Shown: positions 29,326-36,555 of the stretch, piece after piece
How the letters are laid out: every line of letters begins with the position of its first letter
Numbering within the stretch: the first letter of the stretch is position 1
IMG/VR virus record: IMGVR_UViG_3300037883_000115
Location: 1 to 45,760 of that record
Length of the DNA: 45,760 nt
Direction: 5' to 3' (one strand)
Source of the DNA: a virus
Notes under the pieces: model-generated
What the model was told of the DNA's origin: nothing
The model's database searches: none
Seen by the model: only the letters and a program-made list of their open reading frames with translations
Made by a program: the position numbers and the translations under genes

Positions 29326-31437
29326 TCACTTGGCCCCTACCCACGAGACCGGTTTCGCGGGGTCGTAGGTCGAGAGCCAAGTTTTGAATTCGTCGATGTA
29401 AAAGCCCTTACTGCCGCCCATGCGGGCGCCGTAGGGGGGCAGGTAATTGGCCAGATAGGCCGCCTCGGCCTGGACGTTGCCGACCAGGGAGAAGCCGAGC
29501 AAGACCTTGTGCTCGTCGAACTGGCTGTCCTCGGTCAATTGGTCGATGACCCAGACGAAGGGATTGTCCGGGTCGGTGCCGACGAAGACATCCAGATCGC
29601 GGCCGTCATTAGACTTTATCCCAGGGAGGTAGCCGTAGTCATTGACGGCGGGCGAAACGCGGCTTTTATTGCCTTCGGGTTGGGGCTGGCCTGTCTTGAC
29701 CTGGATGGCGACTTTCATGCCCTGGATGGTACGCTCGATGATGACGGGATCGTGTTCGCCGGGGCCTTCGGGGCCGACGACTTGGCGGACCATGCGCTCG
29801 GGCCACTCGGCTTCCCATTGATCCGCCAGGGCGTTAATCTCGCCCTCAAGATCTTTAGCAGTCGCTCGGCCGGCCGCCTCGAGGAGATCGTCTCGCAAGG
29901 CAGACAAGAGGTCATCCACTTCCGCGCACGGGCAGTCTTCCTTACCCTTGGCGGCCCGGATCGCGGGCGACAAGGCGTCCCAGATCACCGCGCGGTGATC
30001 GACAAGCCGATCGATCGCTTGCATGAATTCGGGCGGTTTCCGGGCTGCTTTGCAGGCGTAGACGCCGATGCGCTTGACCATGCGGCGGGTCGCGTCAGCG
30101 ATGAGCGTCTTGTGGCAAGAGAGTAGGGCCCGGGGCTTTTTCTGTTTCTTTCCTGGGGCTGGTAACGCTGGCTTGTCGTCTGGGGTCGGCGGTGGATCGG
30201 GCTTATTGTCCGCAGGGTCTGCGGCCTTATTCGGCTGCATATTGAGCTGGACCATGTACTCTTCGCCGCCCTCGCGCGGGTTGTAGCCTTCTTCTTCGCG
30301 GACCTCGTTCGGGTTGAAAACGCCGTTTTGCAGCATGGACACGTAGTACTGGGTGCGCGCCGTCAGATTGGCGCGGAGCATGCCGTTTTTCTTGAAGGCG
30401 ATGCAATGGGATCGGGTTTCGCGCTCAGCGTCCGATAGGAGCTTGAGGCGCGCTTCAGCCTCCCAGGCTGCCAGCCAGTAGCCGAGGCCTCCGCCGTCGT
30501 CGATGTAGGCTTCGTTTTCTTGCTCCAAGGAGTTGTAGCTTGTCCGCGAGGCGTCTCCCGCTTTGTGCGGTGGCACGCCGAAGAAATTACAGATCTGGAC
30601 GCGCGAGAAGTTCTTGCCTTCCATGAGCTGGGATTTTTCGGCGTCGATCGTCAACGTCTTAACGTCCATGCCCTCTTGGAGGACGGCGGTACGGTGGGAA
30701 TTTTCCAAGCCGGAGTGCATCCGCTCCCAGCTTTCGCGGAGATTGATAATCGCCTCGGGCTTCAGGCGGCCGGGGTGGACAAGGACCGCCTTTGGGACGG
30801 CCTGATTTTTGAAAAACATCGAGCCGAAATTCTCGTAGGCGATGGCCAGGCCGAGCGTTTCGCGCATTTTTGCAACCACGGAATAGCCGACGAGGCCATC
30901 AAAAGAGAGGCCCTTGAGATGAAAAACGTCTTCGCCAGGCAGCTTGCGCTGCTGGAGATGGTCGCCGCCGCCGAATTGGGTGACGTACCATAGTCGCCGG
31001 CCTTCGCGCACCGGGTAAGTTTTCATGGGGCTAAGCGGCCAGAGCTCGATGGGGCGGCCGGCGCGGTCGCGATTGATGTAGGAGTAGCCGTTGCCCTCGC
31101 ACATCGCATGGAAGGTGAGGACGCGCTTGAAGTGGAGCGCCGAGAGCTCCTCAGAGGATTCCTCGTAGAGCAGGTGATAGGCGGCGTGGTCCTGGTCGAT
31201 CTCTTTGCCTTTGCCGGTCTTCTTGTAGGTCAAGAGGGGCAGCTTGCCCGCGTCTCCGGAGATGAGGGCGGCGCAACGAAAATATGTATCGAGCGTTAAA
31301 GCCGTTTCGCGGTTGACGTTGACGCCGGAGGAGGCGCGGAAGGAGCCTAGCGAATCGAACAACCAATCATCAGGCGCCGATAAAGGGGTCGAGGGATTTT
31401 CGAGGCTGCGGCGGAACAGGTTGACGAGCAGGCCCAT
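29326..31437 (-). CDS. Portal protein fused to a C-terminal InPase-like polyvalent domain
   Basis: 703 residues. The N-terminal peptide PDDWLFDSLGSFR (22-34) precedes an HK97-type portal core: ETALTLDTYFRCAALISGDA, YSYINRDRAGRPIELWPLSP, EDVFHLKGLSFDGLVGYSVV, GVPPHKAGDASRTSYNSLEQ and QNGVFNPNEVREEEGYNPRE, to about residue 400. A Pro-rich linker (about 400-430) and a helical region (about 435-565) follow. The end (about 573-703) reads YGYLPGIKSNDGRDLDVFVG, then WVIDQLTEDSQFDEHKVLLG and FYIDEFKTWL, the layout of the InPase domain of phage polyvalent proteins. Such a fusion with a portal is unusual. The core is certain; the domain name is by pattern. Confidence 0.85.
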   Translation of the reverse strand: MGLLVNLFRRSLENPSTPLSAPDDWLFDSLGSFRASSGVNVNRETALTLDTYFRCAALISGDAGKLPLLTYKKTGKGKEIDQDHAAYHLLYEESSEELSALHFKRVLTFHAMCEGNGYSYINRDRAGRPIELWPLSPMKTYPVREGRRLWYVTQFGGGDHLQQRKLPGEDVFHLKGLSFDGLVGYSVVAKMRETLGLAIAYENFGSMFFKNQAVPKAVLVHPGRLKPEAIINLRESWERMHSGLENSHRTAVLQEGMDVKTLTIDAEKSQLMEGKNFSRVQICNFFGVPPHKAGDASRTSYNSLEQENEAYIDDGGGLGYWLAAWEAEARLKLLSDAERETRSHCIAFKKNGMLRANLTARTQYYVSMLQNGVFNPNEVREEEGYNPREGGEEYMVQLNMQPNKAADPADNKPDPPPTPDDKPALPAPGKKQKKPRALLSCHKTLIADATRRMVKRIGVYACKAARKPPEFMQAIDRLVDHRAVIWDALSPAIRAAKGKEDCPCAEVDDLLSALRDDLLEAAGRATAKDLEGEINALADQWEAEWPERMVRQVVGPEGPGEHDPVIIERTIQGMKVAIQVKTGQPQPEGNKSRVSPAVNDYGYLPGIKSNDGRDLDVFVGTDPDNPFVWVIDQLTEDSQFDEHKVLLGFSLVGNVQAEAAYLANYLPPYGARMGGSKGFYIDEFKTWLSTYDPAKPVSWVGAK

Positions 31438-31472
31438 GGCGGCCGATCTGGCGGGGAAGGATCAAAAGAAGT

Positions 31473-31643
31473 CTATCCCGCCGCCTTGGCCGAAGAGCGC
31501 GGCTTGTAGGCTCGGAGTGATTTTTCCTCGATCAGCCAATCGCGACCCGCCTTCGTGCCCTTGAGCACGCCGGCGATACAGAGCTGCCGGATGCGGCCCT
31601 GGGTGAGGCCCAGAGACGCGGCGGCCTCGGTGGTGGTTTTCAC
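31473..31643 (-). CDS. Excisionase-like small helix-turn-helix protein
   Basis: 56 residues from GTG at 31643 with GAGGAGG 7 bases upstream. KTTTEAAASLGLTQGRIRQL then CIAGVLKGTKAGRDWLIEEK is the MerR/excisionase-type winged helix (two-helix motif, then a wing with K-AGRDWLI). It could regulate the late promoter at about 32.1 kb or act as an excisionase, although it is distant from the integrase. Coupled by GTGA to the upstream gene. Confidence 0.65.
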   Translation of the reverse strand: MKTTTEAAASLGLTQGRIRQLCIAGVLKGTKAGRDWLIEEKSLRAYKPRSSAKAAG

Positions 31644-31816
31644 TCGGCACCCTCCTCTTGTGCTCGTTGTAGTGGGCGGCAAGCCCGCTCTCGTAGCCAC
31701 TTCTCGCACTGCTCTACCGTGCCGACATACTTTATTTTGTGATTTGCGTCGATAATCTTGCCCAGATTTCCCTTGACCAAGATTTCATTCCCTGAGGTGT
31801 ACTGAATCTGATACAT
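31640..31816 (-). CDS. Small hypothetical protein
   Basis: 58 residues from ATG at 31816 with AAGGGG 7 bases upstream (the ATG at 31822 is too close to the site). YQIQYTSGNEILVKGNLGKI is beta-type; CEKWLRERACRPLQRAQEEG is a basic helix. It follows the small coiled-coil gene 31876-32049 under the same promoter. Function unknown. Confidence 0.6.
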   Translation of the reverse strand: MYQIQYTSGNEILVKGNLGKIIDANHKIKYVGTVEQCEKWLRERACRPLQRAQEEGAE

Positions 31817-31875
31817 CGTCATTCCCCTTTCGTGGTTGCGGGCCGCCCCCAGTGAGCGGCCCAGGTGTCTTGATC

Positions 31876-32049
31876 TCACAGCATGTTCCTGAGCTGCTCT
31901 CGCTCTAGGTCCAGATTGGTTGCCCGCATGTCCCATACATGGGCCAGCATTTCGCTGTCATTGGCCACATGGCGGTCGCGTTCGTCGTAAGCGGCCGCCA
32001 TCTTCGCCGTCACCACTTCGATCCGGCTTTCGATTTCTTGCTTCGTCAT
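31876..32049 (-). CDS. Small coiled-coil protein, first gene after the 32.1 kb promoter
   Basis: 57 residues from ATG at 32049 with AAGGAG 7 bases upstream. It is nearly all charged helix (QEIESRIEVVTAKMAAAYDE, NLDLEREQLRNML). It is the first gene transcribed from the predicted promoter and starts the segment of three small genes before the portal. Its small size and coiled coil suggest a dimeric binding protein. Function unknown. Confidence 0.6.
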   Translation of the reverse strand: MTKQEIESRIEVVTAKMAAAYDERDRHVANDSEMLAHVWDMRATNLDLEREQLRNML

Positions 32050-32090
32050 CGTTTTCTCCTTTTTGGTTTCTCACTCACTCAACACTTTCA

Positions 32091-32119
32091 ATATTAACGC
32101 TAGCGTTAACTGGAGTCAA
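32091..32119 (-). promoter_or_regulatory. Sigma-70-type promoter for the portal/capsid operon
   Basis: On the minus strand TTGACT (32119-32114) and TAATAT (32096-32091) are separated by exactly 17 bases. Five of six bases match at each consensus box. The expected start is near 32084, 35 bases before ATG 32049. The region is AT-rich compared with the surrounding genes. Confidence 0.7.
32094..32109. promoter_or_regulatory. Perfect 16-bp palindromic operator inside the promoter
   Basis: TTAACGCTAGCGTTAA is a perfect palindrome. It lies in the spacer and touches the -10 box, so a bound dimeric repressor would block RNA polymerase. The excisionase-like protein at 31473-31643 or another phage repressor is a candidate ligand. 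Confidence 0.65.
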
Positions 32120-32155
32120 GGAGGGAAATCGGAAAAAATCCGGAATTCGGGAAAA

Positions 32156-32350
32156 TTATTCTTCGCGGGGCTGCTGAGGCTTGGCGTGCGCATAGGCGAC
32201 CCAGGCGCCCAGGAGCAAAATGGCGATGCCCGAAAAGATCATGCCGAGGCCTCGCGAGAAATACCAGAAACCGGCGGTGATGAGGCCGGCGCCTGTGGCG
32301 CAGAGAAGGTCGGGCCAGTATTCGCGGAGGAGGCGCTTTAGAGCAGGGAT
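32156..32350 (-). CDS. Two-span membrane protein without a standard start codon
   Basis: The minus frame is open from a stop near 32370 to TAA at 32156-32158 and codes for KRLLREYWPDLLCATGAGLI then TAGFWYFSRGLGMIFSGIAI and LLLGAWVAYAHA: two hydrophobic spans with a basic loop, and a charged tail. There is no in-frame ATG, GTG or TTG before the middle. ATC 32350, with GGAGAG 7 bases upstream, or CTG 32365 would start it, overlapping the previous gene's end. It is real if the rare start is used, otherwise a relic. Confidence 0.4.
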   Translation of the reverse strand: MPALKRLLREYWPDLLCATGAGLITAGFWYFSRGLGMIFSGIAILLLGAWVAYAHAKPQQPREE

Positions 32351-32706
32351 GGGCGGTCTCTCCAGGTTTCGGGTTTAGGCACGTCCCGGCGGAGGGATGC
32401 GGCGAGGCAGCTTGCGCAGATCGCAAAAGCCTCAAAGAACTCCAGCACCCGAGTTTCTTTGCACGAGGCACACTCCGCTACCGGATAGGTGCCCGTGCGG
32501 GTCAGGTGCTCTTGCCATTCCTCTTCGGTCATAGCAGATCTACCCCTTGCCCATCGTCGTCGCTCTACTTCTTTCTCCGCCGCATTTACCGCGGCCTGGA
32601 TGGCGGCCGTATCGTCCGTTACGCCATCGCACTTGGCGCCGTAACTCATGGGGCTATAAGCCGCGAGGATCTTTTCCCTGAGCTCCCCTATTTCTTTGCT
32701 GGTCAT
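32338..32706 (-). CDS. Small protein with a spike-derived peptide and a Cys-pair tail
   Basis: 122 residues from ATG at 32706 (ATGA overlap with TerL). Residues 21-42 contain YGAKCDGVTDDTAAIQAAV, which is the start motif of pectate-lyase-type spikes and matches 44 of 51 bases of the spike gene at 19944-21524. The rest has charged helix (AAEKEVERRRWARGRS) and a Cys4 unit (ECASCKETRV ... CASCLAASLRR). An internal ATG near residue 59 (MTEEEWQEH) could be an alternative start. Function unknown. Confidence 0.55.
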   Translation of the reverse strand: MTSKEIGELREKILAAYSPMSYGAKCDGVTDDTAAIQAAVNAAEKEVERRRWARGRSAMTEEEWQEHLTRTGTYPVAECASCKETRVLEFFEAFAICASCLAASLRRDVPKPETWRDRPSLL

Positions 32707-34295
32707 ATCAAATCCACCCCCTGCCCATCATACACGCTGTCGAGCTCGGGGCGCACCATGGCGCGACCGAGGGCCATGATTAAGGCGACGATGCCGTCGA
32801 TTTTCTCGGTTGATTTCTTTTTGGAGGGCTTCAAATTGCCCGCCGCGTCCGTCTCGACGGTGACGTTCCCGGCCATCCAGCGGAGGACGGGGTTGCCGCC
32901 GTGGCGGAGCTTGCCGGACAACATTAGGGATTCTAATTCCTTGGTCGGGGCCGTCATGGACGCGAAGCCCTGGCCGAAGCCCACCACCTCGAAGCCGTCG
33001 CCCTGGAGCTGGGTGGCGAGCTGGGTAGAGTTCCAGCGGTCGATGGCGATTTCGCGGATATCGTAGAGTTCGCCGAGCTCGAGGATTTTGACTCGAATCC
33101 TATCGTAATCGACTACATCGCCCGGGGTTTGCGTGATCAGGCCTTGGCGAACCCAGGCGTCATAGCGGGTCTTGTTCGTGCGCTCGCGCTCGCGGCAGGC
33201 GCGTTCCGGAGCCCAGAACCAACAGAGGATATCGTAGCTGCCATCGGTATCAGGGAAGAGCAGCACGAGGGCCGCGAGGTCCGTAGTGCTGGCGAGGTCG
33301 AGGCCCGCGTAGCAGAGCTTTCCGGCCAGCGGTTCGATTTCGCCCTCATAGACGATCGCGATATCACATTCGTCCCAGCGCTCCATCTGGAGCCAGCGGA
33401 CGTCTTGCTCGGTCCACTGATTGAGCCGGTAGCGACGGAAAGCGTTCTCGCGCGCGGCGGAGTTTTGGGCCTCCAGGGCGTCGGCCTTGAAGCTGTCTTC
33501 GCTGATCGTGATGCCGTAGGAGGGGTTGGCTTTACGCCAGACGGCGGGGTCGGTCCAATCATCCTCCTCTTGGGCCGCCGCGATAAAAGAGAAAAACTGG
33601 TGGTCGACGATTTCCCCAGCGAGGATAGCCTTCGCGTAGCGGTGTTGCTCGTAGCAGATCGATTCCTTGTCGTATCCGGCTGTCGTAATCGAGATGGAAA
33701 GCGGTTGGCGCCTGGCCGCGCCGCCATAAATCAATGTGTCCCATAGAGCCCTCGTGGGTTGGGCGTGGAGCTCATCGAAAATCAGGCCGTGGATGTTCAA
33801 GCCTTCCTTCGTGTGGACCTCGGCAGAGAGGGCTTGATACCAGGATTCGGTTTTGGGGTTGAGGATTCGCTTCATGGAGGCGACGGCTTTGAGGCGGGAG
33901 GAGAGGGCGGGCGAGGCGCGGACCATGGCGAGGGCTTCGTTGAAGACGATCGAGGCCTGGTCGCGGTCGGCGGCCGCGGAGTACACCTCAGCCCCGGGCT
34001 CGTCGTCGCCCAGGAGGAGATAGAGGGCGATCCCGGCCGCAAGGGTGCTTTTGCCATTCTTTTTGGGGACCTCGATGTAGGCGCGGCGGTAGCGGCGGGT
34101 GCCGTCGGGGCGTTTCCAGCCGAAAAGAGGGGCAATTACATCATTAAATTGCCAATCGAGGAGCTCGAAAGGCTTGCCGGCAAACTGCCCCTTTGAGTGG
34201 CGGAGGAAGGTTCTGAAGAAAAAAGCGACCCGATCGGCGGCCAAAAGACTCAAACGGCAGCCATCAGCATAGGCTTTTTCATCCGCCAAGGACAT
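32703..34295 (-). CDS. terL: Terminase large subunit
   Basis: 530 residues when started at ATG 34295 (MSLADEKAYADG; ATGs at 34313 and 34319 are alternatives). ATPase: atypical Walker A VPKKNGKST (about 76-84), preceded by RRAYIE, and Walker B LIFDELHA (about 171-178). Nuclease: GLDLASTTDLAALVLL with acidic residues, then AIDRWNSTQLATQLQGDGFE and DGIVALIMALGRAM. This is the Terminase_1 / HK97 TerL layout. It packages DNA through the portal. It overlaps 34279-34476 by 17 bases. Confidence 0.85.
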   Translation of the reverse strand: MSLADEKAYADGCRLSLLAADRVAFFFRTFLRHSKGQFAGKPFELLDWQFNDVIAPLFGWKRPDGTRRYRRAYIEVPKKNGKSTLAAGIALYLLLGDDEPGAEVYSAAADRDQASIVFNEALAMVRASPALSSRLKAVASMKRILNPKTESWYQALSAEVHTKEGLNIHGLIFDELHAQPTRALWDTLIYGGAARRQPLSISITTAGYDKESICYEQHRYAKAILAGEIVDHQFFSFIAAAQEEDDWTDPAVWRKANPSYGITISEDSFKADALEAQNSAARENAFRRYRLNQWTEQDVRWLQMERWDECDIAIVYEGEIEPLAGKLCYAGLDLASTTDLAALVLLFPDTDGSYDILCWFWAPERACRERERTNKTRYDAWVRQGLITQTPGDVVDYDRIRVKILELGELYDIREIAIDRWNSTQLATQLQGDGFEVVGFGQGFASMTAPTKELESLMLSGKLRHGGNPVLRWMAGNVTVETDAAGNLKPSKKKSTEKIDGIVALIMALGRAMVRPELDSVYDGQGVDLI

Positions 34296-34476
34296 GATCA
34301 GGCTGCGGGTCATCGTCAATCTTGGTTTCCATGAGCGCTTTTGCGAGCGATTCCTCGTATTCCTGCCGACGGGCCGCGAATCTCGCCCAATCTGGCGGGG
34401 CGGACATGAGTTGCTCCAGTGGCATCGGCAGGAGCTCGAGCTGCCTTGCGGTTAAGGTGATTTGCGAGATCTCCAT
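34279..34476 (-). CDS. Small helical protein before terL
   Basis: 65 residues from ATG at 34476 (TGATG overlap). It contains QITLTARQLELLPMPLEQLM and an acidic, Asp-rich tail (IDDDPQPDHVLGG). It is coupled to both neighbours. Function unknown; it may be a terminase accessory. Confidence 0.55.
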   Translation of the reverse strand: MEISQITLTARQLELLPMPLEQLMSAPPDWARFAARRQEYEESLAKALMETKIDDDPQPDHVLGG

Positions 34477-34820
34477 CAATACCACTCTATCTCAAGCGTG
34501 ATGATGCCGGCGACGTTGAGGACGAAGGTTGCTTGGGATGCGGCCAGGCTGATCTTGCTGGGGTCGGTGGGGTGAAGGGTGACGCCGGTGTCCCCGGAGA
34601 CGCCCTTGAGGACGATCGCCGTGGTATTTCCGGCGGGCGGAATCAGGATGAAACCGATAGCTCCGCCGGGGACGTTGATCGTGTTATTGCCGTTGACCGT
34701 GGTCAAATCCTGGGTAAAGCCGACGCTCGTCGGGTTCGTGGTGACGAGAGGGCCGATGACTTTGGTGCCGGAGGGCAGACCGGTCTTTTCGCCGGCTATG
34801 GTGATGGTCGAGACGGGCAT
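34476..34820 (-). CDS. Small beta-rich virion-type protein
   Basis: 114 residues. Strand-rich with FTQDLTTVNGNNTINVPGGA, IGFILIPPAGNTTAIVLKGV and GDTGVTLHPTDPSKISLAAS. The VLKGVxGDTG...HPTxPS pattern is a small phage beta-sandwich form usually associated with virions. It lies among packaging genes, which is unusual. Function unknown. Confidence 0.55.
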   Translation of the reverse strand: MPVSTITIAGEKTGLPSGTKVIGPLVTTNPTSVGFTQDLTTVNGNNTINVPGGAIGFILIPPAGNTTAIVLKGVSGDTGVTLHPTDPSKISLAASQATFVLNVAGIITLEIEWY

Positions 34821-35020
34821 TGGGTATCCTCAAAAGCGCGAGGCTTAGTAGCCTCGCTCCAGGTCAAAAGGCCGGTCGAGAAGCCCAGAAATGCTGCGGT
34901 CCAGAGAAGAAGGAAGGCCCAAGGCCGCCCCTCTCCTTGGCTGAGCATCATCATGGCAACGCCAAATACTAACCAGCACGTAGACCCGACCAGAGCGAAA
35001 ATCTTAGGGAAATCGTGCAT
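34796..35020 (-). CDS. Two-span membrane protein
   Basis: 74 residues from ATG at 35020 (AAGGG 6 bases upstream). FALVGSTCWLVFGVAMMML and AFLLLWTAAFLGFSTGLLTW are two membrane spans joined by a short polar loop SQGEGRP. The end is soluble and basic/Pro-rich. It overlaps 34476-34820 by 25 bases. Not recognised; it resembles a small inner-membrane protein or holin-like factor out of place. Confidence 0.55.
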   Translation of the reverse strand: MHDFPKIFALVGSTCWLVFGVAMMMLSQGEGRPWAFLLLWTAAFLGFSTGLLTWSEATKPRAFEDTQCPSRPSP

Positions 35021-35022
35021 TT

Positions 35023-35238
35023 TTAGCCCTTCAAAAAGCTCCATGGGCGATGGCGGGAGCACGGCCTCCCGCCTTGATTTCTGGCGCTCTGGCCGGAGCC
35101 TGCCCCGGTCAGCGATAGTTCCGATTCACCTTCCTCCCTCCTCCCGCCTGGCTGTGCAAGCAGACTCCCGCGAGCTTCCGGAAAGCCGGGGAGCACGAGA
35201 AGTTGAAGGTATCGGCGCTCTATCAGGCCCATTACCAC
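35023..35238 (-). CDS. Doubtful small frame between terS and the membrane protein
   Basis: The 231 bases between 35020 and 35252 carry a 71-residue minus frame from GTG 35238, with only a weak ribosome site. It is Arg/Gly/Ser-rich (GGRREEGESELSLTGAGSGQ) with a helical start (LIERRYLQLLVLPGFPEARG). A hairpin sits inside it. It is more likely a noncoding spacer than a gene. Confidence 0.2.
   Translation of the reverse strand: MVMGLIERRYLQLLVLPGFPEARGSLLAQPGGRREEGESELSLTGAGSGQSARNQGGRPCSRHRPWSFLKG
35052..35073. terminator. GC-rich hairpin downstream of terS
   Basis: Perfect 8-base-pair stem GGCGGGAG / CTCCCGCC (35052-35059, 35066-35073) with a 6-base loop. On the plus strand TTGATTT follows, so an intrinsic-type end in that direction is slightly better than on the minus strand. 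It may also affect translation of the gene at 34796-35020. Confidence 0.35.
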
Positions 35239-35251
35239 CGTGACATTAGGG

Positions 35252-35650
35252 TTATTTTCCTTTCAAGAAGCTCTCCAGCTCGTCCTTTTCTTCGTCATCT
35301 CGCCCCTTGTGGAGATCGATTCGGCTGCGCGTCGAGGGGTCCAGGCCGAAGCACGAGCCGAGGGCCATCCAGCGGCTGATGAGAGCGGCCGAGACGTTGG
35401 CGCCTTCCTTCTCGATTTTAGCCGTGAGAATACACCACATGGAGAAACTGTGGGCGTCGAGCCGGGTCAGGAGGCCCAGGCGCTTGAGCTCGGGGGCGTA
35501 TTCGTCCCAGAGTTCGCCCGCGCGGCCCTTCAGGAAAACCGGTTTCTCAAGCGCGCCATTGGATGCGGGCTCGTGCTCGTTGAGCTTCCGCTTGCCGGGG
35601 TTGCCGGCCAGGGCCTTGGCCTTCGTGGGTTTGGGTTTACGGCCTCTCAT
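35252..35650 (-). CDS. terS: Terminase small subunit (P27 type)
   Basis: 132 residues. RGRKPKPTKAKALAGNPGKR and KLNEHEP are the hallmark start of P27-family small terminases (KPTxLKxLxGNPGKRxLNExEP). Helices follow (LWDEYAPELKRLGLLTRLDA, FSMWCILTAKIEKEG) and a C-terminal LGLDPSTRSRIDL-type motif is present as CFGLDPSTRSRIDLHK. It recognises the packaging site and recruits TerL. It lies upstream of terL with small genes between. Confidence 0.85.
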   Translation of the reverse strand: MRGRKPKPTKAKALAGNPGKRKLNEHEPASNGALEKPVFLKGRAGELWDEYAPELKRLGLLTRLDAHSFSMWCILTAKIEKEGANVSAALISRWMALGSCFGLDPSTRSRIDLHKGRDDEEKDELESFLKGK

Positions 35651-35756
35651 GCAGGCTCATTTCCGCGACTCCAATTTCGCGATTTTTTGCGCGCGGGTAC
35701 GCGTGCGGTCTGGCGGCGCGCGGGCTGTAGAAAATCGACCGCCCTGCCCAGTGCAT
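35637..35756 (-). CDS. Possible leader peptide of terS
   Basis: 39-residue frame from ATG at 35756 with GAGG 4 bases upstream; it overlaps the start of terS by 14 bases. The product is basic and aromatic (HWAGRSIFYSPRAARPHAYP). It could be a leader coupling terS translation or a small protein in its own right. Only spacing and the ribosome site support it. Confidence 0.3.
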   Translation of the reverse strand: MHWAGRSIFYSPRAARPHAYPRAKNREIGVAEMSLHERP

Positions 35757-35780
35757 ACTGCCTCAACTACCTAGGGTTGC

Positions 35781-35927
35781 TTACTTGCCCGTTTTGATTT
35801 CTTTAGGACACGGAGACCCAGGGCAGTCTTCCCATCCGCAGATAAAGTGATGACACTTGCGGCACAGCCTGACTGCGCGAAGTCTCTTGCAATACCAGCA
35901 TTTTTGCTTCGGCGCCATGACGGTCAT
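35781..35927 (-). CDS. Tiny zinc-ribbon-like protein
   Basis: 48 residues from ATG at 35927 (AGGG upstream; ATG 35918 is an alternative). CWYCKRLRAVRLCRKCHHFI followed by CGWEDC and CPK gives two CxxC knuckles and extra Cys/His, a zinc-ribbon or treble-clef candidate. It lies 6 bases downstream of gene 35934-36098. It may bind nucleic acid or another packaging protein. Confidence 0.6.
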   Translation of the reverse strand: MTVMAPKQKCWYCKRLRAVRLCRKCHHFICGWEDCPGSPCPKEIKTGK

Positions 35928-35933
35928 ATATCC

Positions 35934-36098
35934 CTACTTGTTAAGTTCGACCAAGTGTCTGAATATTATTTTGGCTACCGCTTCCTCAGACCGTCCACCC
36001 AGATACCGGTCGCCCTGCATCAAACGTAGTTGATCCGCACGTTCGCCAGCGCCGTTGACGAAGAGGTCCCTTGCGATCTTTCTTGCCAGTTCTTCCAT
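35934..36098 (-). CDS. Tiny helical protein
   Basis: 54 residues from ATG at 36098 with GAGG 6 bases upstream. Mostly helix: EELARKIARDLFVNGAGERA then DQLRLMQGDRYLGGRSEEAV and AKIIFRHLVELNK. It is part of a run of small early genes. No motif identified. The A+T content is above the neighbourhood. Confidence 0.55.
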   Translation of the reverse strand: MEELARKIARDLFVNGAGERADQLRLMQGDRYLGGRSEEAVAKIIFRHLVELNK

Positions 36099-36124
36099 AG
36101 GGTGCCTCTACGTCAAATGCTGGT

Positions 36125-36550
36125 TTACTTCCCCAGGTAAGCCGCTTCCTTTTGGGAGTCTGGCTCGCCGTCTGCACCCAGAGGCGGATAGCCGCGGGAT
36201 ATGGCATCTTTGAATGCTAGATCCCAGGTCTTGCCATGACCAAACCAGGCTCGATGATAGCTGGCATCAGTATTATTGAATCCGCCACCGATAGTCACGC
36301 TTTTGCCGACGAAGCATTCCGGTTCTCCGTCCTCTTCGGTAAGTGCCACGCCATTTTTAATAGTTTGAATCCAGGCTTCGCCTTTGTCGCATCCGCCACC
36401 GAAGCGGTAAGTCTTCCACCAGTCGTAAGCTAGCGCCGCTGCCTGCTGCTGTGGGTCGGACCTGGGAATGTACAACACTAAAACTGCTAGGCTGGCGAGA
36501 AGGTGGATTATCACATGGCAACCAGTTCTAATGCGCGAGAATTCCAGCAT
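36125..36550 (-). CDS. Membrane-anchored or exported hypothetical protein
   Basis: 141 residues. A hydrophobic segment near the start, CHVIIHLLASLAVLVLYI (about 11-28), precedes a soluble domain: QQQAAALAYDWWKTYRFGGG, GEAWIQTIKNGVALTEEDGE and AFKDAISRGYPPLGADGEPD. It is anchored by its N-terminus or exported. Domain not recognised. Base composition is more AT-rich than the structural genes. Confidence 0.55.
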   Translation of the reverse strand: MLEFSRIRTGCHVIIHLLASLAVLVLYIPRSDPQQQAAALAYDWWKTYRFGGGCDKGEAWIQTIKNGVALTEEDGEPECFVGKSVTIGGGFNNTDASYHRAWFGHGKTWDLAFKDAISRGYPPLGADGEPDSQKEAAYLGK

Positions 36551-36555
36551 AATTC

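Noticed and set aside
32106-32471. 121-residue Arg/Pro/His-rich minus frame
   Set aside because: Composition typical of a non-coding frame; it overlaps better candidates in the other two frames and the promoter.
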